Under the pieces are notes generated by a model, which did no database searches, was not told where the DNA came from, and saw nothing but the letters and a program-made list of their open reading frames with translations. A DNA stretch of 17,023 bases from an uncultured Dysgonomonas sp. (GTDB lineage: Bacteria; Bacteroidota; Bacteroidia; Bacteroidales; Dysgonomonadaceae). Below, in pieces: positions 6,356 through 13,909 of this stretch (the stretch's first letter is position 1; each line of letters starts with the position of its first letter). The DNA lies in assembly GCA_937875275.1 (NCBI GenBank), contig CALNCC010000105.1:1-17023 (forward strand), written 5' to 3'. A program made the translations under genes and the position numbers.

Positions 6356-7446
6356 ACTCCTTTTTCTTTTTCGTTGTGGAAATCAATATTCAATATTACC
6401 GAAAAGCGGTCGTCCTCTTTTTTCACTTCAAGGCGGTGCGCATCAGGATATAGCAGTTCGAGGCGTTGGCGAAGATTGGTCAAGCCTATCCCCGAATTTT
6501 TCGATTCGATGCCATCTTGTTCTCTGCCCGTACTGTTTGCCACAGTGCACAGCACTCCGTTGTCGTTGTCGACAGCTATTTGTATTTCGATGAAACTATC
6601 CTTGCTGTTGCTTATCCCGTGTTTAAACGCGTTTTCGATCAGTGTCATAAACATCAGCGAGGCAATCTCACGTCTGCAATTATTGTTACGTATATCTACA
6701 TTGAGCCTTACGTTCGCTCCCAAGCGGAGAGCCATCAGGTCGATATAGTTTTTCGTAAATTCGAGTTCTTTATCCATCGGCACAAATTGAGCCGAATTTT
6801 CGTACAATACGAAGCGGAGTAATCCACTCAGACGATGTATAGAGTCTTGCGCTTTCTGTGTATCGAGAGCCACTAACGAATATATATTGTTCAGCGTGTT
6901 GAATAGAAAATGAGGATTCAGTTGGTTTCTCAAGTTCCTCAGATCGGCTTCCAACTGGCTGGCTTTTACTTTCTCGAAATTGATAGAATCTCGATACCAA
7001 CGCATAGTGGCTTTCAATGCTACACTCATGCTCACAAACAGCATCATGAATACATATTCTCCCAACAGTCGCATACCCAATGGTGGAGGCTTATGGTCTC
7101 CTACCCGTTCTTCTTCGGGTGCATCAGGCATCACATCGGCTATTCCCGACACAACCTTCCACAAGGAGTCTGCTATCAGATTTTGAGAGAAAATGATCCC
7201 GGTCAGCAACAATAGGTTGATGGCAAGATAGAGTATTATCTTCTTGCTGAACAGCAATCGGTCTATCAGAAACAGATAGTTGATATAAAGCACAAGCATC
7301 AAACAACCCATTCGCACCACATAACCCGTGTAGAACCGATAGTCGACCTCTCCGCTACGCGACATTACGAGCAGCGGAACGAGGAACACTACCACACAGA
7401 AAAAGAGGTGTAGTGCGACCGGTGTTATTTTTTTTGCATTACTCAT
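6352..7446 (-). CDS. LytS/YehU-type sensor histidine kinase
   Basis: This 364-aa inner-membrane kinase has about four hydrophobic segments (10-28, 41-62, 68-88, 129-147). A short extracytoplasmic loop (about 91-127, rich in Pro and Glu) lies before the last one. The His_kinase motif is NQLNPHFLFNTLNN with the phospho-accepting His179. The ATPase domain shows the N box LIENAFKHG (Asn272) and the G box NSGIGLTNLRQRL. There is no large sensor domain, so it may sense through the membrane segments or through the exporter, as BceS-type kinases do; this is inference. The ATG at 7446 overlaps the end of the permease gene by 8 bp, and the stop overlaps the response regulator ATG by 4 bp, so all three are translationally coupled. 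Confidence 0.95.
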   Translation of the reverse strand: MSNAKKITPVALHLFFCVVVFLVPLLVMSRSGEVDYRFYTGYVVRMGCLMLVLYINYLFLIDRLLFSKKIILYLAINLLLLTGIIFSQNLIADSLWKVVSGIADVMPDAPEEERVGDHKPPPLGMRLLGEYVFMMLFVSMSVALKATMRWYRDSINFEKVKASQLEADLRNLRNQLNPHFLFNTLNNIYSLVALDTQKAQDSIHRLSGLLRFVLYENSAQFVPMDKELEFTKNYIDLMALRLGANVRLNVDIRNNNCRREIASLMFMTLIENAFKHGISNSKDSFIEIQIAVDNDNGVLCTVANSTGREQDGIESKNSGIGLTNLRQRLELLYPDAHRLEVKKEDDRFSVILNIDFHNEKEKGV

Positions 7447-8659
7447 ATCTCAATGCATCAATAGGATCAAGCTCCGATGCCTTTTTCGCAGGATACCATC
7501 CGAAGAAGATGCCGGTTGCCGTACAAACAATAAATGCAAGTACTATAGTATATGGCTCGATTTGTATCGGCCATTGTGCAACATTTTTCACAAGATAAGA
7601 ACTGCCTACGCCCAATGCAACCCCTATTATGCCACCTGTTATGCTCAGCAAAATAGATTCGATAAGAAACTGCATCAATATATCCCTACCTTTAGCCCCG
7701 ATAGACATACGTAACCCGATTTCGCGAGTACGCTCGGTTACCGACACATACATGATATTCATAATACCAATTCCTCCCACCAGCAACGAAATGCCGGCTA
7801 TGCAAGATAGTAATACTGTCATGATATCGGCAGTAGAGCTGATCATCGTGATTAGTTCTTTCTGAGAACGGACATTAAAGTCGTCCTCGTCGTTAAGCCC
7901 TATCTTGTGTTTCTGACGAAGAATTTCTCCGATGCTCTCAATAGCGTCTTCCGTAGCCTCTTCACTTACAGCTGATGCCGAGATGGAGTGAAGGTGCGTT
8001 ATGGCAAGAATGCGTTTCTGAACTGTGCCGAATGGTGCCAATATCAAATCATCTTGGTCCATACCCATTGTGTTATCTCCTTTCGATTCCAAGACACCGA
8101 TTACTTTCAATGGTATTTTGTTGAAACGGATGATCTGCCCTAAAGGCTCTTCGCCATTGGTAAACAGATTTTCTACTACTGTTTTTCCGATGACGCAGAC
8201 CTTCGCCGAAGCTTTCACGTCATTCTCGGTAAACATATCTCCTTCGCCGATAGAATATTTACGAATATCCAAGTACGAAGTGTTCACTCCATATATCGAT
8301 GTTGGAGCATTGTTTGCACGATATATTGCCTGTCCCGAAGAAGATACCTCAGGCGATGCCGCCGAGATATATTCTGCACGGGCGGCGATAGCCTCATAGT
8401 CTTCCGGCTTCAACGTTTGCATACTGGCGGCACTCTGGCGCACTCCTCCAAACTGTCCTGCACCGGGACGTATATTTATCATATTCGATCCCATTGTAGA
8501 GATCTGACTCTGAATGCTTGCCTTAGACCCTTGACCGATAGCCAACATGGTAATAACCGCAGCAACACCGATGATGATACCCAACATGGTAAGGAATCCT
8601 CTGAATTTGTTGCCGTTCAATGCTCTGAGAGCAATCCGCATTAAGTTTGATATATTCAT
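7439..8659 (-). CDS. MacB/FtsX-type ABC exporter permease
   Basis: I start the gene at the ATG at 8659-8657 (406 aa, MNISNLMRIA). A TTG two codons upstream would overlap the ATPase stop and is less likely. One membrane segment lies near residues 21-42. A large periplasmic domain follows (about 43-270, MacB_PCD type), then three segments (about 280-305, 330-355, 365-385). The cytoplasmic coupling region ERTREIGLRMSIGAKGRDIL and the C-terminus WYPAKKASELDPIDALRYE are hallmark FtsX/MacB sequences. The E. coli MacB protein fuses ATPase and permease; here they are separate genes 2 nt apart. The complex with MacA- and TolC-like partners should pump substrates from the periplasm outward. Substrates are unknown. 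Confidence 0.95.
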   Translation of the reverse strand: MNISNLMRIALRALNGNKFRGFLTMLGIIIGVAAVITMLAIGQGSKASIQSQISTMGSNMINIRPGAGQFGGVRQSAASMQTLKPEDYEAIAARAEYISAASPEVSSSGQAIYRANNAPTSIYGVNTSYLDIRKYSIGEGDMFTENDVKASAKVCVIGKTVVENLFTNGEEPLGQIIRFNKIPLKVIGVLESKGDNTMGMDQDDLILAPFGTVQKRILAITHLHSISASAVSEEATEDAIESIGEILRQKHKIGLNDEDDFNVRSQKELITMISSTADIMTVLLSCIAGISLLVGGIGIMNIMYVSVTERTREIGLRMSIGAKGRDILMQFLIESILLSITGGIIGVALGVGSSYLVKNVAQWPIQIEPYTIVLAFIVCTATGIFFGWYPAKKASELDPIDALRYE

Positions 8660-8661
8660 TG

Positions 8662-9414
8662 TCAATTATCTTCTTTAGGTAAGCTCTTTAACATCTCTCT
8701 TGCCGATTTGATATTGTCATTGTATGTGTCTGACTTTATCAAACCGTCCTTTATCACAATATTGCGACTGCTGAACATTGCCAGTTCGGGGTTGTGCGTA
8801 ACAAAGATTATTGTACGATTTTCCTTTTGGTGCAGTTCCTGCATCAGAGTCAATATTTCGTATGATGTGCGGGTGTCGAGGTTACCGGTTGCCTCATCGG
8901 CAAGGATGATAACCGGCTCGTTGACCAACGCACGGGCGATAGCTACACGTTGCTGCTGCCCTCCCGACATTTGGTTCGATTTGTGCCCCAGTCTGTCGCC
9001 CAGCCCCACATCGTTCAGGGCTTTTACTGCACGATCATATCGCTGCTTGTTCGATATAGATGAGTTGTACATCAGCGGCAATTCGACATTCTCTACCGCA
9101 GTAGTTTTTGCCAGCAGGTTGTAGGATTGAAAAACAAATCCGATTTTTCTGTTTCGCAGCGTGGCTCTGTCGTTCTTCCCCATTTTTCGCACCGATGTAC
9201 CGTCCAGATAATACTCGCCCGATGTAGGGCTATCGAGGCAACCGATGACGTTGAGCAATGTCGATTTGCCGGAACCGCTGGTTCCCATTATCGTAACGAA
9301 CTCTCCTTCATAGATACTAAAGCTGACTCCACGCAAGGCATGGACAGTTTCCTCCCCCATCACATATTGCCTCTTGATGTCTTCGAGCCTTATTATTTCT
9401 TTCCCTTTATTCAT
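8662..9414 (-). CDS. MacB/LolD-type ABC exporter ATPase
   Basis: The 250-aa ATPase has a complete set of motifs: Walker A GTSGSGKST (44-52), Q-loop Gln96 (FVFQSYNLL), signature MSGGQQQRVAIARAL (149-163), Walker B VIILADE with Glu174, D-loop GNLD, and switch His207 (FVTHNPE). It belongs to the MacB/LolD/FtsE class that drives mechanotransmitting exporters. It lies 26 bp after the membrane fusion gene and 2 nt before the permease. Confidence 0.95.
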   Translation of the reverse strand: MNKGKEIIRLEDIKRQYVMGEETVHALRGVSFSIYEGEFVTIMGTSGSGKSTLLNVIGCLDSPTSGEYYLDGTSVRKMGKNDRATLRNRKIGFVFQSYNLLAKTTAVENVELPLMYNSSISNKQRYDRAVKALNDVGLGDRLGHKSNQMSGGQQQRVAIARALVNEPVIILADEATGNLDTRTSYEILTLMQELHQKENRTIIFVTHNPELAMFSSRNIVIKDGLIKSDTYNDNIKSAREMLKSLPKEDN

Positions 9415-9440
9415 CTTTTCTGTTCTAAGAGTTCTTTGTA

Positions 9441-10634
9441 TTATTTTTTCTTGTTCGATCCCGGACGTTTCGGCATGAATGGATTTGCTTCACCTCCCTT
9501 TTGCTCCTCTGAAAGTGCGCTCGCTTTTGCTATCCCGAGTATTACCTCATCGCCTTCCGACAATCCTTCGAGTACTTGGATGTTTATATCATCACTTGTT
9601 CCAACCTTAATATTTTTAGGGACAATGCGATTGCCGTCTTTTACCCATACAGTTTTACCCGTAGTGCTTGGCGTTTTGTTTTCCTCAAGTACAAGTTCTT
9701 CCATCAAGCTGATCTCTTCCGGATCGGGCTGATAGCGCAATGCTTTTGACGGAATAACCAATACATTATCTTCTTCGAGGGTATAGATGGTAACCGTAGC
9801 TGTCAACCCCGGTTTCAATTTCAGGTCGGGATTGGGTGCATCAATCACTACCTCGTAGGTAACGACATTCGATGTTGTTGTTGCCTCAAGTCTTACCTGT
9901 TGCACAGTACCTTCAAATTCATCGTTGAGATATGCTCCTACCGAGAATGTAACGCGTTGTCCTTCTTTGATGTTTCCTATATCCGATTCATCCACGTTTG
10001 CTATTACTCGCATTTTGGTAAGGTCGTTGGCAACGGTAAACAGGGTAGGTGTACTGAACGATGCAGCAACGGTTTGCCCTTCTTCCACAGCGCGCGATAC
10101 AACCACTCCGTCTATTGTTGAGTAAATGGTTGCATATCCGAGATTCGTTTCGGCTTTGAATACCGATGCCTTAGACGATGTTACGGCCAATTTTGCTGTT
10201 TCGTATGCGTCTATTGCGTTTTCCCAGTCCACCTTGCTGATCGCTTGTTTTTCCCACAATTTTTCGTACCGCTCATAGTTGCGTTTTTGCTGAGCCAGTT
10301 CAACTTCTCTCGATTTGAGCGTTGCATGTGCCGACGCTAATTCCGATTTCAACATTCTTGTATCGAGTTCGGCAATTACCTGACCGGCTTTTACGTCCGA
10401 GTTGTAGTCTACATGTATTTTAGATATTACGCCCGATACCTGTGTACCTATTTCTACTAAGGTAATTGGCTCTACGGTTCCCGTCGCCGTAACTTCGGTC
10501 GACAGTTTGTCTTTTTTTACGATTTGGGTATTTAATCGAAGGCTTGCTTCGGCTTCTTTCGGATAGAATTTGTAGATCAATACGCCTACAATAACTATGG
10601 CTGCCAGAATCAGATATTTTTTCGCTTTTTTCAT
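9441..10634 (-). CDS. MacA-like periplasmic membrane fusion protein
   Basis: This 397-aa RND/HlyD-type adaptor has one N-terminal anchor (residues 6-22). The first half-motif is TATGTVEPITLVEIGTQVSG (50-69), leading into the lipoyl/barrel region ISKIHVDYNSDVKAGQVIAELD. A helical hairpin lies at about 93-165, and the second lipoyl half (NLGYATIYSTIDGVVVS) and beta-barrel domains follow. The C-terminus is Lys/Pro-rich (PFMPKRPGSNKKK). It links the inner-membrane ABC permease to the outer membrane factor encoded 23 bp upstream. Confidence 0.95.
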   Translation of the reverse strand: MKKAKKYLILAAIVIVGVLIYKFYPKEAEASLRLNTQIVKKDKLSTEVTATGTVEPITLVEIGTQVSGVISKIHVDYNSDVKAGQVIAELDTRMLKSELASAHATLKSREVELAQQKRNYERYEKLWEKQAISKVDWENAIDAYETAKLAVTSSKASVFKAETNLGYATIYSTIDGVVVSRAVEEGQTVAASFSTPTLFTVANDLTKMRVIANVDESDIGNIKEGQRVTFSVGAYLNDEFEGTVQQVRLEATTTSNVVTYEVVIDAPNPDLKLKPGLTATVTIYTLEEDNVLVIPSKALRYQPDPEEISLMEELVLEENKTPSTTGKTVWVKDGNRIVPKNIKVGTSDDINIQVLEGLSEGDEVILGIAKASALSEEQKGGEANPFMPKRPGSNKKK

Positions 10635-10657
10635 TCTGTTTTTCTATTATATTTTTT

Positions 10658-11977
10658 TTACAATGTTATTTCTTTTCCTTGGTAGAACTCTAATAATTTG
10701 CGGTTCAACAGCGCCGAGTATTTTGCCTGCAACATGTCTTGCAATGCGTTGGCATAACTGTTTTGCTCCGTAACCAATTCTACCGTATTGCGCATGCCGA
10801 GCGTATAGCTGTCTTTGACAAGCTGGTAACTCAATTCCGAAGACTTCTGTTTGTCCTTAGCTGCCATGTACTTGCTCTGAGCCGATACGGCATCTTGATA
10901 CAAACCTTCGATTGTGCGAAGCAGCTCTTTCTGAGTATTCAGTAGATCCAATTGTGCCGATTCTATTTGTATTTGTGATTTCTGAACTGTCGATTTATTT
11001 TTACGGTTATCGAATATCGGAACGCTGACAGACAATCCTACATATTGGTTGAAGTTGCGGTTGAATTGTGTCGTTACCGACGGACCGCTACTCCACGCAT
11101 TGCTCGTGCCCAAACTACCATTGAGCGCGACCGATGGCAGATATCCCGCCTTAGCTGTCGATCTGCTGATTTCTGATACATCGATGTTCAGCTTACTGCT
11201 TTTCACTTCGGGTCTTATGGCCAGTGCTGTCTGATAAACTTCGTTTACCGATGGTATCAGAGCAATCACTTCGTTGTCTCCTATTTCGGGATATTCGATG
11301 TCTATCTCTTCGTCGATGTCCAATTCGAGCAGTTGTTTTAGTTGCAATTTGTAATTGTCGTATGAGTTTTGTGCCAACACGAGGTTGTATTTGTTAGTCG
11401 TATATTGCGATTCCACTTGGGCAAACTCGGCCATGGCAATCGTTCCGGCATCTAAGAAGTCTTGACTTTGTTTCAATTGTTGTTTCGAGGACTCAAGTAT
11501 ATTCTCGTTGTTTTTTATCGATTCGCGCGCATATAATATTTGCAGATAAACTTGGGTAATGGATGTCTCCATATTGTTTTTCTGCTCTTCTACCTCCAGT
11601 TTTCCGGCTTCTTTTTCCAGCTCAGATTGTTTGATCGCATTTCGGTTGCGGTTCCCATTATAAACTGTCCAACTGGCATTTAATCCGTATTGTCCGTTGA
11701 ATACGCCCTTGTATTTATAGTCGTTCATTGCATCTTTCGAGTGACTGTACCCTTGCGACAGGCTACCACTGAGCGATGGGAATAATTCTGCTTTCGATTG
11801 TTCTACATCAACGTCGTAACTCTCGACAGAGAGTTGCATCTTTTTCACTTGTATGTTTTCTTGGCGTGCATAGTCGATGCAGTCGCGCAGAGCCCATTTC
11901 TTTTGCGCCGACATGGTCGCTGTTACAGCCAGAAATCCACAGATTATCAGTACCGATTTTACTTTCATTTCGTTCAT
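10658..11977 (-). CDS. TolC-family outer membrane factor
   Basis: The frame is open to a GTG at 12088, but I start it at the ATG at 11977 (439 aa). From there, a signal peptide (MNEMKVKSVLIICGFLAVTA, then TMSAQ) leads into KWALRDCIDYARQENIQVKK, the usual N-terminus of the mature protein. An ATG at 11968 is also possible. Two OEP repeats with long helices and the paired motif types (ELFPSLSGSLSQ; AGYLPSVALNGSLG) support a TolC-like channel-tunnel. It is the first gene of the exporter operon. The start at 11977 also lies downstream of the promoter-like box and the LytTR-type repeats, which would be inside the longer frame. Confidence 0.9.
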   Translation of the reverse strand: MNEMKVKSVLIICGFLAVTATMSAQKKWALRDCIDYARQENIQVKKMQLSVESYDVDVEQSKAELFPSLSGSLSQGYSHSKDAMNDYKYKGVFNGQYGLNASWTVYNGNRNRNAIKQSELEKEAGKLEVEEQKNNMETSITQVYLQILYARESIKNNENILESSKQQLKQSQDFLDAGTIAMAEFAQVESQYTTNKYNLVLAQNSYDNYKLQLKQLLELDIDEEIDIEYPEIGDNEVIALIPSVNEVYQTALAIRPEVKSSKLNIDVSEISRSTAKAGYLPSVALNGSLGTSNAWSSGPSVTTQFNRNFNQYVGLSVSVPIFDNRKNKSTVQKSQIQIESAQLDLLNTQKELLRTIEGLYQDAVSAQSKYMAAKDKQKSSELSYQLVKDSYTLGMRNTVELVTEQNSYANALQDMLQAKYSALLNRKLLEFYQGKEITL

Positions 11978-11991
11978 TATTTTTGTTGCTA

Positions 11992-11999
11992 TAAAGATA
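11992..11999 (-). promoter_or_regulatory. Putative -7 box of exporter operon
   Basis: TATCTTTA on the minus strand matches TAnnTTTG except for the last base. It lies exactly 26 nt downstream of the nearer direct repeat (12026-12034) and 14 nt upstream of the chosen ATG. A weak box is expected for an activator-dependent promoter. Confidence 0.45.
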
Positions 12000-12025
12000 T
12001 GTAGTATTTCTGTTTTGTTGAAAAA

Positions 12026-12055
12026 TATTCGACAGATAGTCTTATTTAATCGACG
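12026..12055 (-). promoter_or_regulatory. LytTR-type direct repeat upstream of exporter operon
   Basis: On the minus strand, CGTCGATTA (12055-12047) and TGTCGAATA (12034-12026) are direct repeats 21 bp apart, matching at 7 of 9 positions. The 12-nt gap and two-turn period are the layout known for LytTR-domain regulators such as AgrA. The same arrangement occurs upstream of the Spy-like gene (12927-12956). Confidence 0.6.
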
Positions 12056-12061
12056 TACCAT

Positions 12062-12109
12062 AAAAAAGCGAGATACGCCGCACTGCACAAAATATGCAGA
12101 GGGCGTATC
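12062..12109 (-). terminator. Candidate terminator between Spy-like gene and exporter operon
   Basis: GATACGCC (12072-12079) pairs perfectly with GGCGTATC (12102-12109). Inside that, CTGCA (12083-12087) pairs with TGCAG (12095-12099). Read on the minus strand, the hairpin is followed by TCGC and then six T residues (12067-12062), so it can end the Spy-like transcript just before the exporter promoter. The 4-nt gap before the T run makes it imperfect. Confidence 0.6.
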
Positions 12110-12314
12110 AGTTCACAAGCATTAAAAAAACAACCTTTATACCTCACGTATAAATATCTAAAAACACAAAAAAACACATTTCTTTTTTATTATTCTTCTT
12201 GTCGGGAATAGACTCCGTTAATTCCCCTCTTCCCACGAAGCGTCATTTCCGGTGTGTATGATACAGACGCTTGACCTACAGTCAAATTGTCGCTTTTGCG
12301 TGGCAAATAGGATA
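12110..12314. other. Unexplained 205-bp stretch after the Spy-like gene
   Basis: No gene is called here. Read as the 3' untranslated part of the Spy-like transcript, it holds three small inverted repeats: CGCAAAAGCG at 12291-12300, TTGAC/GTCAA around 12271-12285, and GGGAAT/ATTCCC at 12204-12226. Two minus-strand frames stay open for more than 35 codons. One of them (from about 12300 to a TAA near 12190) has a protein-like composition (TVGQASVSYTPEMTLRG) but no good start of its own. It could be a decayed gene tail, a small structured RNA or chance. The left part (12120-12200) is simple A/T-rich sequence. Confidence 0.35.
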
Positions 12315-12851
12315 TTAGTCGAATCCGCCTCCAAAACCACCGCCGAATGGTTCTCCAGGAAATGAGTCGCCGCCTCCGCGAGGACCTTCAAAATCGTTGT
12401 TTTCGAGATATTCGAATCTCACCTCATCTCTTTTCGCAGTGAACACTTCGAACTGTTCATTTGATAGTTCCTTAGCAATTTTAGTATTCGATTTTTCTTT
12501 TATCTCGGCTATTTTCTTATCTATTTCAGCTATTTTTTTCTCGTTCTTCAGCAAATCTTTTTCATCTGCATCTTTCGATTTCGCCTCTATCTTCTTCCTT
12601 TTAGCTACTTGCTTGTCTATATCTTTTTGTTCCTTCGTGAGTATTGTTCCCATCTTTTCTCTTTGCTTGAGCGTTATTTCGGGAATCTCAGGGAAATTTG
12701 CGAGAACAAGAATCTTCTCATTCGATCGCATCGAGGATTGTCCCATTCTGTCTCCGCCGGAGAAACCGCCCGGCCCTCCACCCTGTGGTGGTTGTGCTGT
12801 CATGGATATGCTTATAAGCATAAAAAACAAGGTTGTACAAATAAGTCTCAT
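12315..12851 (-). CDS. Spy/CpxP-like periplasmic protein, Gly-rich ends
   Basis: The ATG at 12851 gives 178 aa with a clear signal peptide (MRLICTTLFFMLISISMTAQ). A longer frame begins only at a GTG at 12926 and lacks a leading signal sequence. After cleavage come a Pro/Gly-rich linker (PPQGGGPGGFSGG), then a long Lys/Glu-rich helical region (about 55-145). That region carries three LTxxQ-like motifs: ITLKQREKM, LTKEQKDI and LSNEQFEVF. A Gly/Phe-rich tail follows (FGGGFGGGFD). LTxxQ helices are typical of Spy/CpxP-type periplasmic chaperones and stress sensors, hence the call; overall similarity to Spy cannot be shown by eye. Its promoter shares the LytTR-type repeat with the exporter operon downstream, which suggests a role in the same envelope response. 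Confidence 0.7.
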   Translation of the reverse strand: MRLICTTLFFMLISISMTAQPPQGGGPGGFSGGDRMGQSSMRSNEKILVLANFPEIPEITLKQREKMGTILTKEQKDIDKQVAKRKKIEAKSKDADEKDLLKNEKKIAEIDKKIAEIKEKSNTKIAKELSNEQFEVFTAKRDEVRFEYLENNDFEGPRGGGDSFPGEPFGGGFGGGFD

Positions 12852-12892
12852 TCTAATTCTTTTTTTAATATTGGACCTTTCATTGAACGGTA

Positions 12893-12900
12893 CAAAAAAA
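12893..12900 (-). promoter_or_regulatory. Putative -7 box of Spy-like gene
   Basis: TTTTTTTG on the minus strand matches TAnnTTTG except for the A. It is accepted mainly because it sits 26 nt downstream of the nearer direct repeat, exactly the distance seen at the exporter operon promoter. Confidence 0.4.
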
Positions 12901-12926
12901 GTGATATTCACGGCAAACAACAACAC

Positions 12927-12956
12927 TTGTCGACAGACGGGCGATTTTTATCGACA
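12927..12956 (-). promoter_or_regulatory. LytTR-type direct repeat upstream of Spy-like gene
   Basis: On the minus strand, TGTCGATAA (12956-12948) and TGTCGACAA (12935-12927) match at 8 of 9 positions and are 21 bp apart, with the same orientation relative to the gene as at the exporter operon. The region also contains an inverted repeat, CGGGC/GCCCG with TTTTT/AAAAA (12938-12965), overlapping the distal copy. Confidence 0.6.
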
Positions 12957-13035
12957 AAAAGCCCGAATCAGATTCCTTATAGGATTGAGTGAAAAGTATT
13001 GAACAACACAGGCGCATTATTTGTATAAGATTGCA

Positions 13036-13043
13036 TAGCTTTG
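13036..13043 (+). promoter_or_regulatory. Putative -7 box of ygiD-like gene
   Basis: TAGCTTTG matches TAnnTTTG exactly and lies 29 nt before the ATG at 13073. The -33 region is not recognisable. Confidence 0.5.
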
Positions 13044-13072
13044 TATATGTCCATTATAAAACTGAATAGAAT

Positions 13073-13909
13073 ATGACTCTGAAAGATTTACATAATCAAG
13101 CATCGGCATTTGCCGACACCAAACCGATGCCTGCACTTTTTGTCGGGCATGGTAACCCGATGAATGCAATAGAAGACAATGAATTTACGAGAGCATGGCA
13201 CGGCATAAACCACTCATTGCCTCATCCATCGGCTATTGTCTGCATTTCGGCACATTGGGAAACGCGTGGAACGTATGTGATGGCAAGCGAAAAGCCGGAG
13301 ACGATACACGACTTTTACGGTTTCCCCCGCGAACTGTTTGCACAACAGTATCCGGCAAAAGGAAACCCTGTACTGGCACAAGAGATTGCTGCGAAAATAA
13401 AATCGCCGGAGATAGTTACGACACACGAATGGGGATTGGATCACGGTACGTGGTCGGTATTGAGGCACATCTATCCCGAAGCTGATATTCCAGTCATTCA
13501 GATAAGCATCGACCACTATAAAGACCCGCAATGGCACAGTGAGTTGGGGGCACAGTTGGCATTCCTCCGGTCGAAAGGTGTGCTTGTTGTCGGTAGCGGC
13601 AACATGGTGCACAACCTGCGGATGATACGATGGCACGAAGAAGATTTCAATATCGAAGACGGCTATGATTGGGCGTTTGAACTGAATGATATTTTTAAAG
13701 AAAAAATAAAGGATAATAAACTGGATGATCTGATTGCATTCAGTAATCTGCATAAAGACGCAAGGCTGGCCATTCCCACTCCGGAACATTATATTCCCCT
13801 GCTGTATATGATGGGAATGAGACAGAAGGGAGATAGTGTAAGTTTCTTCAACGACAAGGTTATTGCCGGATCGCTGAGCATGACATCTGTAATAATTGGA
13901 AACCAATGA
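13073..13909 (+). CDS. ygiD: YgiD-type extradiol dioxygenase (LigB superfamily)
   Basis: This 278-aa cytoplasmic protein belongs to the class III extradiol ring-cleavage dioxygenases, subgroup of DOPA 4,5-dioxygenases/YgiD. Candidate metal ligands are His26 (FVGHGNPMNA), His61 (ISAHWETRG) and His239 (PEHYIPLLY). His124 in GLDHGTWSVL and His180 in GSGNMVHNLR are the other conserved active-site histidines. Known homologues open catechol rings such as DOPA or caffeate in vitro, but the physiological substrate in anaerobic gut-type bacteria is unknown, which is puzzling for an O2-dependent enzyme. The stop overlaps the ATG of the next gene (ATGA), so the two are translationally coupled. Confidence 0.9.
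   Translation: MTLKDLHNQASAFADTKPMPALFVGHGNPMNAIEDNEFTRAWHGINHSLPHPSAIVCISAHWETRGTYVMASEKPETIHDFYGFPRELFAQQYPAKGNPVLAQEIAAKIKSPEIVTTHEWGLDHGTWSVLRHIYPEADIPVIQISIDHYKDPQWHSELGAQLAFLRSKGVLVVGSGNMVHNLRMIRWHEEDFNIEDGYDWAFELNDIFKEKIKDNKLDDLIAFSNLHKDARLAIPTPEHYIPLLYMMGMRQKGDSVSFFNDKVIAGSLSMTSVIIGNQ

Noticed and set aside
7439..10634. Calling the exporter a macrolide efflux pump (MacAB)
   Set aside because: The fold and partners match MacAB, but substrate cannot be read from sequence and such exporters in Bacteroidota are diverse.
11978..12088. Longer outer membrane factor starting at a GTG at 12088
   Set aside because: It would bury the signal peptide about 40 residues inside the protein and cover the putative promoter and direct repeats.
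12852..12926. Longer Spy-like protein starting at a GTG at 12926
   Set aside because: The signal peptide begins at the ATG at 12851, and the extension covers the putative -7 box.
12397..13002. Long plus-strand open frame (201 codons) opposite the Spy-like gene
   Set aside because: Its Phe/Ser-rich translation is the mirror of a Lys/Glu-rich coding strand; it has no family features and overlaps the real gene and its promoter.
13214..13906. Long minus-strand open frame (230 codons) opposite the dioxygenase gene
   Set aside because: The dioxygenase on the other strand has all its active-site motifs; the antisense translation has none.
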